This document shows, piece by piece, positions 42,635 through 50,990 of a stretch of 64,000 nucleotides of DNA. Under the pieces are notes generated by a model. That model had not been told where the DNA came from. It was given only the letters and a program-made list of their open reading frames with translations, and did no database searches. Each line of letters starts with the position of its first letter. Within the stretch, counting starts at the first letter, position 1. Both the position numbers and the translations under genes were made by a program. The stretch comes from Citrobacter amalonaticus (GTDB lineage Bacteria; Pseudomonadota; Gammaproteobacteria; Enterobacterales; Enterobacteriaceae), in contig NZ_CP014015.2 of NCBI RefSeq assembly GCF_001559075.2, positions 2,976,001 to 3,040,000 on the forward strand, read 5' to 3'.

Positions 42635-44772
42635 CTACCTTAGTTCTCCTTTATCCATAATCAATATACGATCTGCAGAAGCGAGAGTTTCTGGGCGGTG
42701 AGCTATCAATAACACTGGAATTCCAGATTGACGGAGTGTTTGACTGATGAGAATCTCACTTTCTATATCTAAATGGCTAGTAGCTTCATCTAGCAATAAA
42801 AAGGCAGGTTGCTTGTATAGTGCTCTTGCTAACAGTATTCTTTGTTTCTGCCCTCCAGAAAGACCTCCCCCCCCTCTCCAACTAATGTTTGATAGCCCAT
42901 TGGCATCTTCATTATTTCATCATGAATTAGGGAGAGTTGTGCACATTGGAGCATTCGTTCAAAGTTATTATCTTCATGGAAAAAAATAATATTATCTGCA
43001 ATACACCCACGAAATAGATGCTCATTTTGAAGTACTGTACCAATGTGTTGGCGAACTTGAAAGTAGTTTGGATGAGAATTAGGAATTCCTAATGTTTTGA
43101 TCGTACCCGCATCAGGTGCATAAATGCCTAAAATTAGCTGTATCAAGGTTGATTTTCCACATCCAGATTTACCTGTAATGGCGACGACTTCTCCTGGGCT
43201 AAGTGTCATTGATATATCGTTAATTATACGATTGTTTATACCCTTATGACTGAAGGTTAGGTGTTCCAATACCAGAGGTAATTCAGTTTTCATTATGGCA
43301 GAGGGGGATGAATTTGTGAATTCACGGAGAGGTACAATACCTGGAAGAGTAGGATTATTTGCATTAGCGTAGCCTTCCTGCGGTGTCATTACAATATCTG
43401 CTAGTCGTTCATTGTAGACATCTAACATCCGCCATAAAAAAAATGAATTGATCAGGCTGCTGGCACTGGAAGAGAAACGTGTTTGATAAGAAAGGTATGC
43501 AACAAACATCCCTACCGTAAAAGTGCCGTTCAGAACTTCATTGGCACCTTTCCATAGAATTACTGTTGATACTAAGCTAGATGTTAGGGTGCTAGCTATG
43601 TCAAATCCCATCATTAGTCTGCTTTGGCGTAGTTGAGCGTTCCTACGCTCAACATTTAGATTGAGCCAGGCAGCTTCTCTATGCGGTATTACACCATTAA
43701 TTCTAAGACTCAATATACCACTTAGTGTTTCAAGAAAATGGCCAGATTCTTGTGTTTCGGCATCCCAAGTATCTTCCGTTGCTTGTCGTAGAGATGGGTA
43801 CCAAAGTGCTCTTAATACTCCGTAAAACAACGCTGCCAAAAGTACAATAAAAGTCATTGTAGTGTTATATAATAACATCATACCTAGAGAGGTAATGACC
43901 AAAAGAACATCTAGTATACCTTCTAAAATTTGCACTGTTAATGCTTGTTGAATATTGTTCACTGCACTAAAGCGAGCATTAATTCCTCCTATGCTTCTGG
44001 CATCGAACCAGGTTAGGGATAACCGAATTAGGTGATGGAAAATATTAGCTGTCCACTGCATATTAAAACTAACGGATAACGCAATACTAGCCCATTGCCG
44101 GGCAAGTGATATCAATAATTGAGTTAGCGAAAGTAGAAGTAGTGCAATTAAAATGACAGTCAGTAGATTTTTATCTGATGCGACTAAAACATCGTCAATA
44201 ACAATTTGATTTATAAGAGGCCCTCCCAAAGTGATTGCCTCGAGCACTAGCGAAAAGGTCATGATGCATAACATAGACGAAAATAATCCAGGTGTTTTAC
44301 CTGTTAGTTGACGTAGTCGTATTTTTTTTCTTTCATCTCGACAGCTAAAGTCAGCAACTGGCATTAATTCGAGAGCAATTCCGGTAAAATGTTTCCCTGT
44401 TTCTAATAGGTTGATTGAAATTTTACCTTTGTCAGGATCATGTATTACTAATCTATGGCCTTTGATACTATGCAGTACGACAAAGTGATTCATATTCCAG
44501 TGAAGTATGCAGGGAAGGTTAAGTGATTTTAGCTCTTCAAGATCTAAGCGTATTGCCCGTGAGGATAGATTAATAGCGGTAGCACACTCCATTAATTGTT
44601 GTAGAGTCATTCCTTTTGAGCCGATATTGAAACGGCCACGAAGAGTAGATAAATCAGTTCGTAATCCATACCAATTGGCAATCATAGCGAGACAAGCAAG
44701 ACCACATTCGGAAGATTCTGCCTGTCGTATTACAGGGAGATATTTTTTCCCAAACCATTTCAGTGATTCCAT
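42635..44772 (-). pseudogene. Microcin exporter, C39-peptidase ABC transporter (CvaB/MchF type), frameshifted in a G8 run
   Basis: With one base added the gene would encode about 712 residues, the size of CvaB/MchF. In order: a C39 peptidase domain with QAESSECGLACLAMIANWYG (catalytic Cys near residue 22) and NHFVVLHSIKGHRLVIHDP (catalytic His and Asp); a six-helix membrane domain (about 150-430); and an ATPase domain with Walker A GKSGCGKSTL. The frame as given runs off after GEGG and stops at 42829. The run of eight G at 42867-42874 lies there; nine G would restore GEGGGGLSGGQKQRILLARAL, Walker B FLLLDEATS, the H-loop AHRPETL and a natural stop at 42635. The start at 44772 overlaps the adaptor stop codon (TGATG) behind AAGGAAAG. 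The intact enzyme would cleave double-glycine leaders and export the peptide. As written the product would lack the signature motif and Walker B, and so be inactive. Confidence 0.85.
42867..42874 (-). other. Poly-G tract (eight G on the coding strand) at the exporter frameshift
   Basis: The tract is inside codons for the GEGG part of the ABC signature region. One more G restores the reading frame for all conserved downstream motifs. Such tracts slip during replication and are also error-prone in some sequencing chemistries. Confidence 0.85.
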
Positions 44773-46025
44773 CAAATCTTTCCTTTTAGACTCCAGAGTG
44801 GTTCTGTTAGCCATTCCCATAGATATCTGGTATCCAAATTTACATCGCCTTCTAAAGTCATTCCCGGGCGAAGAGGTTCATATTTCCCGTAAGCCAGAAT
44901 ATGCGAAAGCTCAGGCTTTACAATGACACGATAGTGGCCCTCATTTACTTTCCAGATCATTGGTGAAATGGATAGTAGATCTGTAGGTGCTAGCGTTATT
45001 CGACTGATTTCGAGAATGGTTCCGTACTGGACACCAAATTTCTGATAAGGAAAAGCGGTATATCTGAGAGCGACCTTTTGGCCGGGTTGAATAAAACCTG
45101 CATTTTGACTAGTCGCGTAAAGTTCTACCTGTAGGTCTGAATTTTCGGGAACTAGCGACATTACTGGTTCTTGAGCTTTTACGGATTGCCCTTGTCGAAT
45201 GAGAATAGCTGCCACAGTTCCTGCCACTGGTGCAGTTAACGTGAAGCTTTCTTGGCTTGCAAGCTCAAATTGCTGCTGTTTTATTACTTGTAACTGCCTG
45301 CTCAATTCGGCATTTCTACTTTCACCTTGTACAATCAAGTGAGCTAGTTCATCTCTTGCGTTGTCCAGAGAGGCCCGTAGTTGTAGAAGTAGCTGACGCT
45401 GATTCTCCACATTTTCTTTAGCTGACGCTGATTCAATTTGTTTTAACTGATATTCAATTTCAGAAACATATTTTTGATTTATTAATTTTTGGTAACGCCT
45501 TACTACTAACGAAGATAAGTCAGCTTGATGTTTCGCTAATAGTAATCGTTGTTCACCGCTTTTTATTTGTAATTGTATTAATGTAATATGCTGTTGAATT
45601 GACTGTTGCTGTTGGTTATTATCTCGTTGTTCTAACATTTTTTGTGAGGAAAGCATGGAGTATTGTGTTTGTAAGGACAGATTCATTGCAGCCAAAGTCC
45701 CTGTACCTTTGCTGCCATAGTGTTCTCCACTTATATGATAAAGAGCTTGCCCCTTCTGGACATGTTCACCCTCCTGGATTGTTAATTTAGTTACATAGCC
45801 ACTATATTGTGGTGTTATTTTTATTAATCCAGATGATGGCATTACAATGCCAGTAAGACGAGCTTTTCTAGTGTATTCACCAAAGCCAAGAAAGATAGAA
45901 ATTAAAACTATTAATGCTATAGTTGCTATTGTACTTAATAGCAGACTGAATGAGGTGGGGATGATCACACCCCCATATGTCGTACTATTTAAATTTTCAA
46001 TGACTTCTTTTCTAAATAATTTCAT
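44772..46025 (-). CDS. HlyD/MchE/CvaA-type membrane-fusion adaptor of the microcin exporter
   Basis: A 417-residue periplasmic adaptor. One N-terminal membrane helix (SFSLLLSTIATIALIVLISIFLGF, about residues 25-48) is followed by a biotinyl-lipoyl-like half (TGIVMPSSGLIKITPQYSGYVTKLTIQEGEHVQKGQALYHI), a long alpha-helical hairpin rich in Gln (about 130-265), the second lipoyl half (FTLTAPVAGTVAAILIRQGQSVKAQEPVMSLVP) and a beta-barrel part. It connects the inner-membrane ABC exporter to TolC. The stop codon overlaps the exporter start, so the two are coupled. The gene order adaptor-then-exporter is that of colicin V and microcin H47. Codon use is A/T-rich compared with the prp genes. Confidence 0.92.
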   Translation of the reverse strand: MKLFRKEVIENLNSTTYGGVIIPTSFSLLLSTIATIALIVLISIFLGFGEYTRKARLTGIVMPSSGLIKITPQYSGYVTKLTIQEGEHVQKGQALYHISGEHYGSKGTGTLAAMNLSLQTQYSMLSSQKMLEQRDNNQQQQSIQQHITLIQLQIKSGEQRLLLAKHQADLSSLVVRRYQKLINQKYVSEIEYQLKQIESASAKENVENQRQLLLQLRASLDNARDELAHLIVQGESRNAELSRQLQVIKQQQFELASQESFTLTAPVAGTVAAILIRQGQSVKAQEPVMSLVPENSDLQVELYATSQNAGFIQPGQKVALRYTAFPYQKFGVQYGTILEISRITLAPTDLLSISPMIWKVNEGHYRVIVKPELSHILAYGKYEPLRPGMTLEGDVNLDTRYLWEWLTEPLWSLKGKI

Positions 46026-46428
46026 TCGTGATTCTTATGCTTTTTGTGAATGTATTTTATATTTCCGTTTAGATTTTAGACTAAACTTTATTTTAGTAGT
46101 AAACTGGTAAATCTTATCGCTGTCAAGTTTTAGATGATTTTATATATTTTCTCTATTTAAATTCGGAGGAGTTAGAACTGAAGTGTTAAATATTGTTGAA
46201 ATTTATTGTTTTTGGTTTTTTATGAATCTGATGTGATTTTTTATCGCGGATTTTAATTGTTATATAATTTATTTATGTTTTGTGTGGATATATATAATCA
46301 GTTAATTGATCATAATGTTTTGCAACGTAGATCTCAAATTGAACATGTTTGTCTTTACGCTTTGAAATATAGTGAAATATAAAATAGTGAGAAATGTGTT
46401 CGTAAGTGTTTTTGAAAAAGGAGAGAGT
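46026..46428. other. Divergent promoter region of the microcin locus
   Basis: 403 bases of strongly A/T-rich DNA between the adaptor gene (leftward) and the microcin gene (rightward). Both promoters must be here. I looked for a Fur box, because several class II microcins are iron-regulated, and saw no convincing one. Confidence 0.5.
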
Positions 46429-46785
46429 ATGAGTATTCGTGAATTATCGATATCGGAAATAAATTTTGTGTCGGGTGGTAATGCTAACTCTAATTATGAA
46501 AATGGTAGGAATACTTCTAGCTCCAGAGGCAGCAATTATAACAATCAGGGACGGAATAATAATTCAGGGTTTTATGGTGGTTTAGGTCAGGATGTGACGA
46601 ATTGCAATAATGGTATTATTGGTGGCGCTATTGCAGGTTCATTGGGAGGGCTGGCAGGAGTTGCCGTTGGTATCACAGGAGGCGCATTTGCTGGTGGCTG
46701 TTTTTCTCATGGGAATGGTAATGGGGGAGGCTCTGGGGCTAACAGTAACTGCAGTTCAAGTGGAATAGGTGGTACCTGTAAGTGA
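46429..46785 (+). CDS. Class II microcin-like precursor with double-glycine leader
   Basis: A 118-residue precursor starting at ATG 46429 behind AAGGAGAGAG; the in-frame ATG at 46372 has no such site. The first 17 residues, MSIRELSISEINFVSGG, are a textbook double-glycine leader (compare RTLTLNELDSVSGG of microcin V). Cleavage after Gly17 gives a 101-residue mature peptide. It has an Asn/Ser/Gly-rich, disordered-looking N-terminal part, a glycine-zipper hydrophobic segment GIIGGAIAGSLGGLAGVAVG (about residues 60-79) that could insert in a membrane, and a Gly/Ser-rich tail with four cysteines in the mature peptide. The last two (NCSSSGIGGTC) resemble the C-terminal disulfide loop of microcin V. 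There are no siderophore-attachment genes, so class IIa is more likely than IIb. I do not recognise it as any named microcin. Confidence 0.82.
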   Translation: MSIRELSISEINFVSGGNANSNYENGRNTSSSRGSNYNNQGRNNNSGFYGGLGQDVTNCNNGIIGGAIAGSLGGLAGVAVGITGGAFAGGCFSHGNGNGGGSGANSNCSSSGIGGTCK

Positions 46786-46797
46786 TTTTAAGTATGA

Positions 46798-46817
46798 TGG
46801 AGGAGGAAACTCCTCCA
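46798..46817 (+). promoter_or_regulatory. RNA hairpin between the microcin and immunity genes
   Basis: TGGAGGAG pairs with CTCCTCCA around a GAAA tetraloop, 12 bases after the microcin stop codon, with no T run. It probably protects the microcin mRNA 3' end or attenuates transcription into the downstream gene. Confidence 0.6.
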
Positions 46818-46845
46818 TAACAAAAATAATGTACTGGATAACCTA

Positions 46846-47040
46846 ATGGAAAATATGAAAAAGGCGCTTTGTATACTGTTATCTGTATTTATATCGTCCT
46901 CGCTCCTGAGTGGTGCAAATGTTGCGTTTCCGAATTTCTGGTATTCCGCGCCTGAAACATTCTCAAAATTTATATTAATCATCACTACAATGCTTTTCTT
47001 TAGCCAGTGGTTGTTAAAATTAATCAATAAAATTAGGTGA
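46846..47040 (+). CDS. Putative microcin immunity protein (64 aa, two membrane helices)
   Basis: A 64-residue protein with two hydrophobic helices (ALCILLSVFISSSLLSGA, about 7-24, and FILIITTMLFFSQWLLKLI, about 43-61) joined by a short aromatic loop (FPNFWYSAPE). Microcin immunity proteins such as Cvi are small inner-membrane proteins of this type, encoded next to the toxin. It follows the microcin gene by 60 bases on the same strand and has no other obvious purpose. The start could also be the ATG at 46855, which has a slightly better upstream GGA. The sequence is not one I recognise, so the immunity role rests on position and topology. Confidence 0.65.
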   Translation: MENMKKALCILLSVFISSSLLSGANVAFPNFWYSAPETFSKFILIITTMLFFSQWLLKLINKIR

Positions 47041-47101
47041 TGTTCTCTCTGGGGACGGAAAATCTCTGGTATCTGACATCTTTTTTATGATGTTTCACTT
47101 C

Positions 47102-47115
47102 TGTTTCATGAAACA
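47102..47115. promoter_or_regulatory. Probable PrpR operator 1, palindrome TGTTTCATGAAACA
   Basis: A perfect 14-bp palindrome about 200 bases before prpB, with the same core as the operator near prpR. Its centre lies 23 bases, about two helical turns, from that of the next palindrome. Confidence 0.72.
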
Positions 47116-47120
47116 CGTAA

Positions 47121-47142
47121 TTAGCGTTTCATGAAACGCTAA
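47121..47142. promoter_or_regulatory. Probable PrpR operator 2, 22-bp palindrome
   Basis: TTAGCGTTTCA and its exact reverse complement TGAAACGCTAA abut. It is the longest of the palindromes and lies about 100 bases upstream of the sigma-54 promoter, the normal distance for an enhancer site. Confidence 0.75.
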
Positions 47143-47236
47143 TGGATCTGCATTCTTTTACTTTTTCTTCCATTCTGAAATATAATCCCTTGTTTTAAAA
47201 TGAATAAAAATATAATGATTACCTTCATGTCTGCGT

Positions 47237-47253
47237 TGGCATAGCCCTTGCTT
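47237..47253 (+). promoter_or_regulatory. Sigma-54 promoter of prpBCDE
   Basis: TGGCATAGCCCTTGCTT fits the -24/-12 consensus TGGCAY-N5-TTGCW, with GG and GC correctly spaced. It is 48 bases upstream of the prpB start. With PrpR as activator this is the expected promoter. Confidence 0.85.
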
Positions 47254-47300
47254 TATGTGATTCAACGGTTAGTTACAAGTTGATAACACGAGGATGGACT

Positions 47301-48182
47301 ATGTCTCTGGATTCTCCGGGTCAGGCATTTCGCGCTGCACTCACCAAAGAAAACCCCTTACAAATCGTCGGCGCCATCAACGCCAACCATGCGCTGCTGG
47401 CTCAGCGTGCCGGGTATCAGGCGATTTATCTTTCTGGCGGCGGCGTCGCGGCCGGTTCGCTGGGACTGCCGGATCTGGGGATCTCCACCCTGGACGACGT
47501 CTTGACCGACATTCGCCGCATCACCGACGTCTGCCCGCTCCCGCTGCTGGTGGACGCTGATATCGGCTTTGGTTCATCGGCGTTTAACGTTGCGCGCACC
47601 GTGAAGTCGATGATCAAAGCCGGGGCGGCGGCGCTACACATTGAAGATCAGATTGGCGCCAAGCGCTGCGGCCACCGTCCGAATAAAGCGATCGTTTCAA
47701 AAGAGGAGATGGTCGATCGCATTCGTGCGGCGGTGGATGCCCGTACCGATCCCAACTTTGTGATCATGGCGCGTACCGATGCCCTGGCGGTGGAAGGGCT
47801 AGACGCGGCGATCGATCGTGCGCAGGCCTATGTCGAAGCGGGCGCCGACATGCTGTTCCCGGAGGCGATCACCGCGCTTTCGATGTACCGCCAGTTTGCC
47901 GATGCAGTCCAGGTGCCCATTCTTGCCAATATCACCGAATTTGGTGCTACGCCGCTGTTTACGACCGACGAACTGCGCAGTGCGAACGTGGCGATGGCGC
48001 TCTATCCGCTCTCGGCATTCCGCGCCATGAACCGGGCTGCTGAAAAGGTCTACAACGTGCTGCGCCAGGAAGGGACGCAAAAGAGCGTCATCGACATCAT
48101 GCAGACCCGCAACGAACTGTACGAAAGCATCAATTACTACCAGTTCGAAGAGAAACTCGACGCGTTGTATACCAAACAGTAG
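47301..48182 (+). CDS. prpB: PrpB, 2-methylisocitrate lyase
   Basis: A 293-residue enzyme of the isocitrate-lyase/PEP-mutase family that splits 2-methylisocitrate into pyruvate and succinate, the last step of the 2-methylcitrate cycle. The active-site loop KRCGH lies near residue 121, and the metal-binding VDADIGFG near 84-91; the E. coli sequence is nearly identical. I start at ATG 47301 (MSLDSPGQAF, as in E. coli) with GAGG upstream; an in-frame start at 47280 adds seven residues. First gene of the prpBCDE operon, downstream of the sigma-54 promoter at 47237. Confidence 0.96.
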   Translation: MSLDSPGQAFRAALTKENPLQIVGAINANHALLAQRAGYQAIYLSGGGVAAGSLGLPDLGISTLDDVLTDIRRITDVCPLPLLVDADIGFGSSAFNVARTVKSMIKAGAAALHIEDQIGAKRCGHRPNKAIVSKEEMVDRIRAAVDARTDPNFVIMARTDALAVEGLDAAIDRAQAYVEAGADMLFPEAITALSMYRQFADAVQVPILANITEFGATPLFTTDELRSANVAMALYPLSAFRAMNRAAEKVYNVLRQEGTQKSVIDIMQTRNELYESINYYQFEEKLDALYTKQ

Positions 48183-48240
48183 GCCTGATAAGGCGTAGCC
48201 GCCATCAGGCAATGCCGGATGGCACTGCGTTTATCCGGCC
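48183..48240. repeat. REP element between prpB and prpC
   Basis: GCCTGATAAGGCGTAGCCGCCATCAGGC-type inverted arms and a second GCCGGATGGC/ATCCGGCC unit fill the 108-base gap between prpB and prpC. It may stabilise the prpB message against 3' decay. Confidence 0.75.
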
Positions 48241-48290
48241 TGGACGAAAAACCTCAGCACCCTACATATGACAATAATGACGAGGACAAC

Positions 48291-49460
48291 ATGAGCGACA
48301 CAACGATCCTGCAAAATAATACCCATGTCATTAAGCCTAAAAAATCCGTCGCGCTGTCCGGCGTACCGGCGGGCAATACCGCGCTGTGCACCGTCGGTAA
48401 AAGCGGTAACGATCTTCACTATCGCGGCTACGATATTCTCGATCTCGCCCGGCAGTGCGAATTTGAAGAAGTCGCGCACCTGCTGATTCACGGCAAACTC
48501 CCGACCCGTGACGAACTTCAGGCATACAAAAGTAAACTCAAAGCGCTGCGCGGATTACCGGCCAACGTCCGTACCGTACTGGAAGCGCTGCCAGCGGCAT
48601 CGCACCCGATGGACGTGATGCGCACCGGCGTATCGGCGCTGGGCTGTACGCTGCCGGAAAAAGAGGGGCATACCGTTTCCGGCGCGCGTGATATTGCCGA
48701 TAAGCTGCTGGCCTCGCTCAGTTCTATCCTGCTCTACTGGTATCACTACAGTCACAACGGCGAGCGTATTCAGCCGGAAACCGATGACGACTCTATCGGC
48801 GGCCATTTCCTGCACCTGCTGCACGGCGAAAAGCCGGCGCAAAGCTGGGAAAAAGCCATGCACATTTCACTGGTGCTGTACGCCGAGCATGAGTTCAACG
48901 CCTCCACCTTTACCAGCCGCGTGATTGCCGGCACTGGATCGGATGTTTACTCGGCCATTATTGGCGCGATTGGCGCACTGCGCGGCCCGAAACACGGCGG
49001 GGCGAATGAGGTCTCGCTGGAGATTCAGCAGCGCTACGAAACGCCGGACGAAGCTGAAGCCGATATCCGTAAGCGCGTGGAAAACAAAGAGGTAGTGATT
49101 GGCTTTGGTCATCCGGTTTACACCATTGCCGATCCGCGTCATCAGGTAATCAAACGCGTGGCGAAGCAGCTTTCTGAAGAGGGCGGCTCGCTGAAGATGT
49201 ACAACATTGCCGATCGTCTGGAAGAGGTGATGTGGGAGACGAAGAAGATGTTCCCTAACCTCGACTGGTTCTCGGCGGTCTCCTACAACATGATGGGCGT
49301 TCCCACCGAAATGTTTACCCCGTTGTTTGTTATCGCCCGCGTCACCGGCTGGGCGGCGCACATTATCGAACAGCGCCAGGACAACAAAATCATTCGTCCT
49401 TCCGCCAACTATACCGGCCCGGAAGATCGTGAGTTTGTGCCGATCGATCAGCGTCAGTAA
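48291..49460 (+). CDS. prpC: PrpC, 2-methylcitrate synthase
   Basis: A 389-residue citrate-synthase-fold enzyme, the length of the E. coli protein, that condenses propionyl-CoA with oxaloacetate. The active-site histidine and aspartate segments are visible as GPKHGGANE near residue 230 and GFGHPVYTIADPR near 267. I use ATG 48291 (MSDTTILQNN) behind GAGGAC; the ORF can be extended to 48219, but only into the REP element. Confidence 0.96.
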   Translation: MSDTTILQNNTHVIKPKKSVALSGVPAGNTALCTVGKSGNDLHYRGYDILDLARQCEFEEVAHLLIHGKLPTRDELQAYKSKLKALRGLPANVRTVLEALPAASHPMDVMRTGVSALGCTLPEKEGHTVSGARDIADKLLASLSSILLYWYHYSHNGERIQPETDDDSIGGHFLHLLHGEKPAQSWEKAMHISLVLYAEHEFNASTFTSRVIAGTGSDVYSAIIGAIGALRGPKHGGANEVSLEIQQRYETPDEAEADIRKRVENKEVVIGFGHPVYTIADPRHQVIKRVAKQLSEEGGSLKMYNIADRLEEVMWETKKMFPNLDWFSAVSYNMMGVPTEMFTPLFVIARVTGWAAHIIEQRQDNKIIRPSANYTGPEDREFVPIDQRQ

Positions 49461-49499
49461 TTCATTACCTCTAAAGATAAAAAACAGGAAACGTACCTT

Positions 49500-50951
49500 A
49501 TGTCCGCTCAAATTTTAAATGTTCGCCCGGAATTCGATCGTGAAATCGTTGATATCGTGGATTACGTCATGAGCTACGAGATCACCTCAACGGTGGCGTA
49601 TGACACCGCCCACTACTGCCTGCTTGATACGTTGGGCTGCGGTCTGGAAGCGCTGGAATATCCGGCCTGTAAAAAACTGATGGGGCCGATTGTTCCGGGT
49701 ACCGTGGTGCCCAACGGCGTACGCGTGCCGGGTACCCAGTTTCAGCTCGACCCGGTACAGGCCGCGTTTAACATTGGTGCGATGATCCGCTGGCTCGACT
49801 TCAATGACACCTGGCTGGCGGCGGAGTGGGGCCACCCTTCCGATAACCTCGGCGGGATCCTGGCGACAGCGGACTGGCTGTCGCGCAACGCGGTCGCGGC
49901 AGGTAAAGCGCCGTTGACCATGAAACAAGTGCTGACCGGGATGATTAAGGCCCACGAAATTCAGGGCTGTATCGCGCTGGAAAACGCTTTTAACCGCGTG
50001 GGGCTCGACCACGTTCTGTTGGTCAAAGTGGCCTCCACCGCCGTGGTCGCCGAGCTGCTGGGGCTGACACGTGATGAGATCCTCAACGCGGTGTCGCTGG
50101 CGTGGGTCGACGGACAGTCGCTGCGCACCTATCGCCATGCACCGAATACCGGCACGCGTAAATCCTGGGCGGCAGGCGATGCGACCTCGCGCGCGGTGCG
50201 TCTGGCGCTGATGGCGAAAACCGGTGAGATGGGTTATCCGTCGGCACTGACGGCGAAAACCTGGGGGTTTTATGACGTCTCCTTCAAAGGCGAGTCGTTC
50301 CGCTTCCAGCGTCCATACGGCTCCTACGTGATGGAAAACGTGCTGTTCAAAATCTCTTTCCCGGCGGAGTTCCACTCTCAGACGGCGGTTGAAGCGGCAA
50401 TGACGCTGTACGCGCAGATGCAGGCAGCAGGTAAAAGCGCTGCGGATATCGAAAAAGTGACCATTCGCACCCACGAAGCCTGCATTCGCATCATCGATAA
50501 GCAGGGGCCGCTGAATAACCCGGCCGATCGCGATCACTGTATTCAGTATATGGTAGCGATCCCGCTGCTGTTCGGACGCTTAACGGCGGCGGATTATGAG
50601 GACGGCGTGGCGCAGGATAAGCGGATCGATTCCCTGCGCGAGAAGATCCGTTGTGTTGAAGATCCGGCGTTTACCGCGGACTATCACGATCCGGAAAAAC
50701 GCGCTATCGCCAATGCCATTACCTTGGAGTTCACTGACGGTTCGCAGTTTGACGAGGTGGTCGTGGCGTTCCCGATTGGCCATGCACGTCGCCGTACCGA
50801 CGGGATCCCGAAACTGGTCGAAAAATTCAAAACTAACCTGGCGCGCCAGTTCCCGACTCGCCAACAGCAGCGCATCCTGGATGTCTCCCTGGACAGAACG
50901 TGCCTGGAGCAGATGCCGGTCAATGAGTACATGGACCTTTATGTCATCTAG
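49500..50951 (+). CDS. prpD: PrpD, 2-methylcitrate dehydratase
   Basis: A 483-residue MmgE/PrpD-family enzyme, the same length as E. coli PrpD. It dehydrates 2-methylcitrate to 2-methyl-cis-aconitate and needs no iron-sulfur cluster. Family blocks are WLDFNDTWLAAEWGHPSDN near residues 97-115, LDHVLLVKVASTAVVAELLGL near 169-189 and KISFPAEFHSQTAVEAA near 283-299. It follows prpC by 39 bases with its own CAGGA site. The next gene begins 39 bases after it, so the four prp genes are one transcription unit. Confidence 0.96.
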   Translation: MSAQILNVRPEFDREIVDIVDYVMSYEITSTVAYDTAHYCLLDTLGCGLEALEYPACKKLMGPIVPGTVVPNGVRVPGTQFQLDPVQAAFNIGAMIRWLDFNDTWLAAEWGHPSDNLGGILATADWLSRNAVAAGKAPLTMKQVLTGMIKAHEIQGCIALENAFNRVGLDHVLLVKVASTAVVAELLGLTRDEILNAVSLAWVDGQSLRTYRHAPNTGTRKSWAAGDATSRAVRLALMAKTGEMGYPSALTAKTWGFYDVSFKGESFRFQRPYGSYVMENVLFKISFPAEFHSQTAVEAAMTLYAQMQAAGKSAADIEKVTIRTHEACIRIIDKQGPLNNPADRDHCIQYMVAIPLLFGRLTAADYEDGVAQDKRIDSLREKIRCVEDPAFTADYHDPEKRAIANAITLEFTDGSQFDEVVVAFPIGHARRRTDGIPKLVEKFKTNLARQFPTRQQQRILDVSLDRTCLEQMPVNEYMDLYVI

Positions 50952-50990
50952 AACCCGCTTCATCAGGCGTAAGTTCAACAGGAGAGCGTT

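Noticed and set aside
46026..46428. Fur box in the microcin promoter region
   Set aside because: No sequence close to GATAATGATAATCATTATC is visible; A/T-richness alone is not evidence.
42635..46785. Microcin class IIb (siderophore-linked) assignment
   Set aside because: There are no glycosyltransferase, esterase or acyltransferase maturation genes beside the peptide, and the tail has cysteines unlike the class IIb serine-rich end.
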